A stretch of DNA of 64,000 nucleotides from an uncultured Bacteroides sp. (lineage in GTDB: Bacteria > Bacteroidota > Bacteroidia > Bacteroidales > Bacteroidaceae): positions 48,823 to 112,822 of the forward strand of contig NZ_CAUFUE010000015.1 of assembly GCF_959029255.1 (NCBI RefSeq). The letters run 5' to 3'. The notes beneath the pieces were generated by a model. That model was not told the origin of the DNA. It did not search any database and saw nothing but the letters and a program-made list of their open reading frames with translations. Position numbers and translations under genes: made by a program. Every line of letters starts with the position of its first letter. Position 1 is the first letter of the stretch. This document shows, in pieces, positions 61,801-64,000 of the stretch.

Positions 61801-62454
61801 ATGAAGATGAAGAGACCATTCCTTTTGTTTTTGCCATTCCTGTTGTTCGTAGCAGGTGCATTTGTTGCCTGTGAAGAAGTGGAAGAGGCGGGAAAGTATG
61901 ATAATTGGCAACCACGTAACGAGGCTTTTATAGACTCTATAAAGGCAGAGGCTGGTGATAATATTTTAGCGACTATAGAGCAGGCTGATAATATGAAAGT
62001 TGGTACACTATATGCTATTTTGGTGGCAAATAGTAGTTATCCTTCTCAGTATGTGTATTGTAAGAAGCTTGTTGAAAATAAAAATGGAGTGCGTCCCAAT
62101 TACTCAGGTTTTAATTCAACTGTCAGTGCTTATTATTATGGAACTAACATATTGGGTGAAGAATTTAGTGGCAATTTTGACGGTTACGGTGCGCTTGACC
62201 AGAAAATTAAGCTTCCATTGACGGAGGAGAGCAAATGGTACACTGCTTTTGACTCACCTGTTACGTTTGCAGTGACAAGTACTTCTTATGTTGTAGGAGC
62301 TACTTGGCCTTTGCAGTTTATGCGAACGGGTGAACGTTGGATATTGTATGTTCCATGGCAAAGTGGATATGGTTCAAGCGGTAATTCATCAGGAACAATT
62401 CCGGGATATTCGACTCTAACTTATGATTTAATACTAAATAGTATTGTAGAATAA
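61801..62454 (+). CDS. FKBP-type peptidyl-prolyl isomerase lipoprotein
   Basis: A 217-residue lipoprotein (LLFVAGAFVAC). The C-terminal half fits the FKBP_C fold: VSAYYYGTNILGEEFSGNFD, PVTFAVTSTSYVVGATWPLQ, MRTGERWILYVPWQSGYGSS and IPGYSTLTYDLILNSI, which corresponds to the usual IP..STL.FD.EL ending. It would speed folding of envelope proteins at prolyl bonds. The helical N-terminal domain (YDNWQPRNEAFIDSI) may serve dimerisation. The usual LAYG is replaced by SGYG. It follows glyS, an order often seen in Bacteroides. Confidence 0.85.
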   Translation: MKMKRPFLLFLPFLLFVAGAFVACEEVEEAGKYDNWQPRNEAFIDSIKAEAGDNILATIEQADNMKVGTLYAILVANSSYPSQYVYCKKLVENKNGVRPNYSGFNSTVSAYYYGTNILGEEFSGNFDGYGALDQKIKLPLTEESKWYTAFDSPVTFAVTSTSYVVGATWPLQFMRTGERWILYVPWQSGYGSSGNSSGTIPGYSTLTYDLILNSIVE

Positions 62455-62479
62455 ATATATGTTCTGCTTTGATTATAAG

Positions 62480-62561
62480 AATAAAGAGTAAAACACAAGT
62501 TTTACTCTTTATTTTGTATGGAAAGGAAGCTCTGTTTATTAAAATAACGAGCTTCCCTTTT
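62480..62561. terminator. Two hairpin terminators after the FKBP gene
   Basis: First: AATAAAGAGTAAAAC (62480-62494) pairs perfectly with 62499-62513, then TTTG. Second: GGAAGCTC (62525-62532) pairs with GAGCTTCC (62549-62556), then CTTTTTATT. Together they separate the FKBP gene from the convergent lipoprotein gene. Confidence 0.85.
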
Positions 62562-62600
62562 TATTGATAGAAATAGGTGTTGACTTTTATAGAAATAGAG

Positions 62601-63365
62601 TTAATTAACCCAATAAAGTTTCAGAGAACTGGGCTTATCGTTAAATTTTATTTTTCTAAAATTATTATGTGATACCTGAGGGTTGTTAGTATCAATCATA
62701 AAAGATTTACTTTTGGATTCATAATTAAAATTTCTATAGAAAACAACTACCGCTGTGTGATGAACATTAGGAGGAATAGGTAATCCGGGACTAAGCTGTA
62801 CAAGATTTCCTATAAGTTGGAAGGAAGATACTTTGTCATTAAAGTCTTTAGGTAATTCAACAGCTGTTTTTATATTAGTCGCATTCCTCATGTCAGGTAC
62901 GGAAATCGGTTCATAATAATTCAAAACTTCGCCCTGAAAGTCAAGATCTTCATAGATTTTTAAGTTCATGCCTGTAAAGAATTTGTTAGTCGGTATTACG
63001 GCATAAGTTTTGATATTAGAAGCTTTAGCATTTTTAATAAAATCTTCAAATTCTTCATTTGAATCAAAATATTCTACCATGCCATCTGGATAAGTTAGAG
63101 TTGCAACATTGGGATTATTTTCTAGTTTGTCTATCATGTTATTTATAATAGGATCTATAAATAACATTGTTGAATCTTGCATTTCATACTCCGCAGTATA
63201 TTCAACGCCTTGGTGTTTAAATTTGAAAATCTCTTTTTGTGGCGTATTAACTATACTTCGTGTTTCCGCTGGTGAAATATTTTCTATCATTTCTTCACCT
63301 GTACATGATATCATTGTCAATACAATGATGGATACAATTGTCATAATCTTCGATAATTTCTTCAT
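62601..63365 (-). CDS. Lipoprotein with two beta-gamma-crystallin-like motifs
   Basis: A 254-residue lipoprotein (IIVLTMISC). After a mixed N-terminal domain (about 22-130), residues about 135-186 and 205-252 look like two Greek-key beta-gamma-crystallin motifs. Each has a first-strand LKIYEDLDFQGEVLNYYEP-type or VVVFYRNFNYESKSKSFMID-type segment and ends with FNDK-x-SS (FNDKVSS at 175-181, FNDKPSS at 241-247), the N/D-x-x-S-S calcium-binding pattern. Bacterial members bind calcium and gain stability from it. Secreted Bacteroides versions are little described. It lies 52 bases after a DUF3244 gene and is probably cotranscribed with it. Confidence 0.65.
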   Translation of the reverse strand: MKKLSKIMTIVSIIVLTMISCTGEEMIENISPAETRSIVNTPQKEIFKFKHQGVEYTAEYEMQDSTMLFIDPIINNMIDKLENNPNVATLTYPDGMVEYFDSNEEFEDFIKNAKASNIKTYAVIPTNKFFTGMNLKIYEDLDFQGEVLNYYEPISVPDMRNATNIKTAVELPKDFNDKVSSFQLIGNLVQLSPGLPIPPNVHHTAVVVFYRNFNYESKSKSFMIDTNNPQVSHNNFRKIKFNDKPSSLKLYWVN

Positions 63366-63417
63366 AATACAATTTTTTGTTGGTTTAACATTATGTGAAT
63401 ATATAAAATGGCTGTTT

Positions 63418-63792
63418 TCATTCTAAAAAGAATTCTCCACTAATGAATGTATTTTTGTCGATTTCGATATTAAGTCGATACTCGTTTCTTTCAATATTAT
63501 TCTCATATAAATATACGGTTATAACTCGGTCATTTATATTTTCTGCAGAGTATACTATTTCTCCTGTCATAGTATTTGAAATGGATATAACAGCCTCTTT
63601 AAAAGGATAATTAAATCTAATTTCTAACAGGGAATTTGTAATAAAAGCTTCTGCAGGAGAATACCTGGCTGAACGGTGTTCTACTTTCTTTTTAACTTTA
63701 AGTCGAATCATCTTTCTTGAATCTGTGGTGTTGGCAAGTAGGCCACTAACAATGAACATTGATAGTAAAAAAATGAATAAGTTCTTTTTCAT
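63418..63792 (-). CDS. DUF3244-family secreted protein
   Basis: A 124-residue secreted protein from the ATG at 63792 (a second Met one codon upstream is also possible). The signal peptide LFIFLLSMFIVSGLLA is followed by a single beta-sandwich-like domain: AFITNSLLEIRFNYPFKEAV, ISISNTMTGEIVYSAENIND, and the end EYRLNIEIDKNTFISGEFFL. This matches DUF3244, a small beta-sandwich family in Bacteroidetes. Function unknown. A TATTTTTG -7 box lies upstream, and the crystallin-like lipoprotein gene follows. Confidence 0.75.
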   Translation of the reverse strand: MKKNLFIFLLSMFIVSGLLANTTDSRKMIRLKVKKKVEHRSARYSPAEAFITNSLLEIRFNYPFKEAVISISNTMTGEIVYSAENINDRVITVYLYENNIERNEYRLNIEIDKNTFISGEFFLE

Positions 63793-63825
63793 CATAATAG
63801 TAGATTTTAGTTATTGTTGATGGTG

Positions 63826-63833
63826 CAAAAATA
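63826..63833 (-). promoter_or_regulatory. Candidate -7 box for the DUF3244/crystallin-like unit
   Basis: TATTTTTG on the minus strand matches TAnnTTTG, 34 bases before the DUF3244 start. The rest of 63796-64000 is AT-rich, with a TGTTAT...ATAACA inverted repeat near 63901-63925 and no other feature. Confidence 0.5.
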
Positions 63834-64000
63834 GTGTAATAATATACGCTATTTACTAATGAACCATAACAATATGTGATATTACTGTACTTGATAATCA
63901 GTGTGTTATGATTTTAATATAACAATAACTTTTATAAAAGGGTATTTCTTCCTTTTTACCGTACAAATTGATAATTATATATCGTGAAAAAACTAAAATA

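Overview
The window looks like chromosome from a Bacteroides-type gut bacterium. It holds two SusC/SusD polysaccharide utilization loci (PULs), TAnnTTTG promoter boxes, many lipobox lipoproteins, an IS1380-type transposase remnant and NVEALA, DUF1573 and DUF3244 genes. Conserved genes have moderate GC. The segment from about 6.1 to 13.7 kb is clearly AT-rich and looks acquired.

Layout. 0-6 kb: end of a GNAT/hemolysin-like acyltransferase gene, convergent dgt, then the dut / TPR lipoprotein / DUF4292 / EnvC operon. 6-13.7 kb: an AT-rich accessory island with a 6-bladed beta-propeller lipoprotein, a tiny membrane ORF, a membrane-tethered OmpR-type regulator, two NVEALA-family peptide genes around a decayed beta-propeller pseudogene, a DUF4221-like lipoprotein and a thioredoxin-like/DUF1573 lipoprotein. 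Two 95%-identical 184-bp repeats with imperfect terminal inverted repeats bracket the regulator/NVEALA cassette. Each repeat abuts a truncated gene: an IS1380 transposase and a TPR gene.

13.7-18 kb: an M20 deacylase, a signal-peptide micro-ORF, a KilA-N protein, a candidate small RNA and an acyl-CoA ligase. 18-30.8 kb: a starch/maltooligosaccharide PUL with a SusR-like regulator, SusC, SusD, a lipoprotein with two tandem starch-binding-like modules, two GH13 lipoproteins and a GH97 (SusB) enzyme. GH97 spacing matches SusB at every catalytic and calcium-binding glutamate checked. 30.8-31.5 kb: a gene-free stretch full of short periodic arrays and a long palindrome. 31.5-42 kb: a DUF5009 acyltransferase with a GHL10/CBM9-like lipoprotein, prfB, a small membrane protein, CYTH, an OmpA-like porin, an MgtC/DUF4010 protein, an L,D-transpeptidase and an SH3 membrane protein. 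42.3-53.4 kb: a TonB-type barrel, then a second PUL (SusC, SusD, GH3, GH144) that fits beta-1,2-glucan/sophorose use. 53.6-64 kb: tRNA-Leu(UAG), an S41 peptidase, DUF3316, parC, an AAA/STAND ATPase, glyS with an FKBP lipoprotein, and a DUF3244 / double beta-gamma-crystallin-like lipoprotein pair.

The best candidate for an undescribed system is the NVEALA cassette. A one-component membrane regulator sits upstream of small leader-bearing, Cys/Gly/Trp-rich peptides and secreted beta-propeller and thiol lipoproteins, all between direct repeats. Function is inference throughout: no searches or folding could be run, and coordinates were counted by hand from the sequence.
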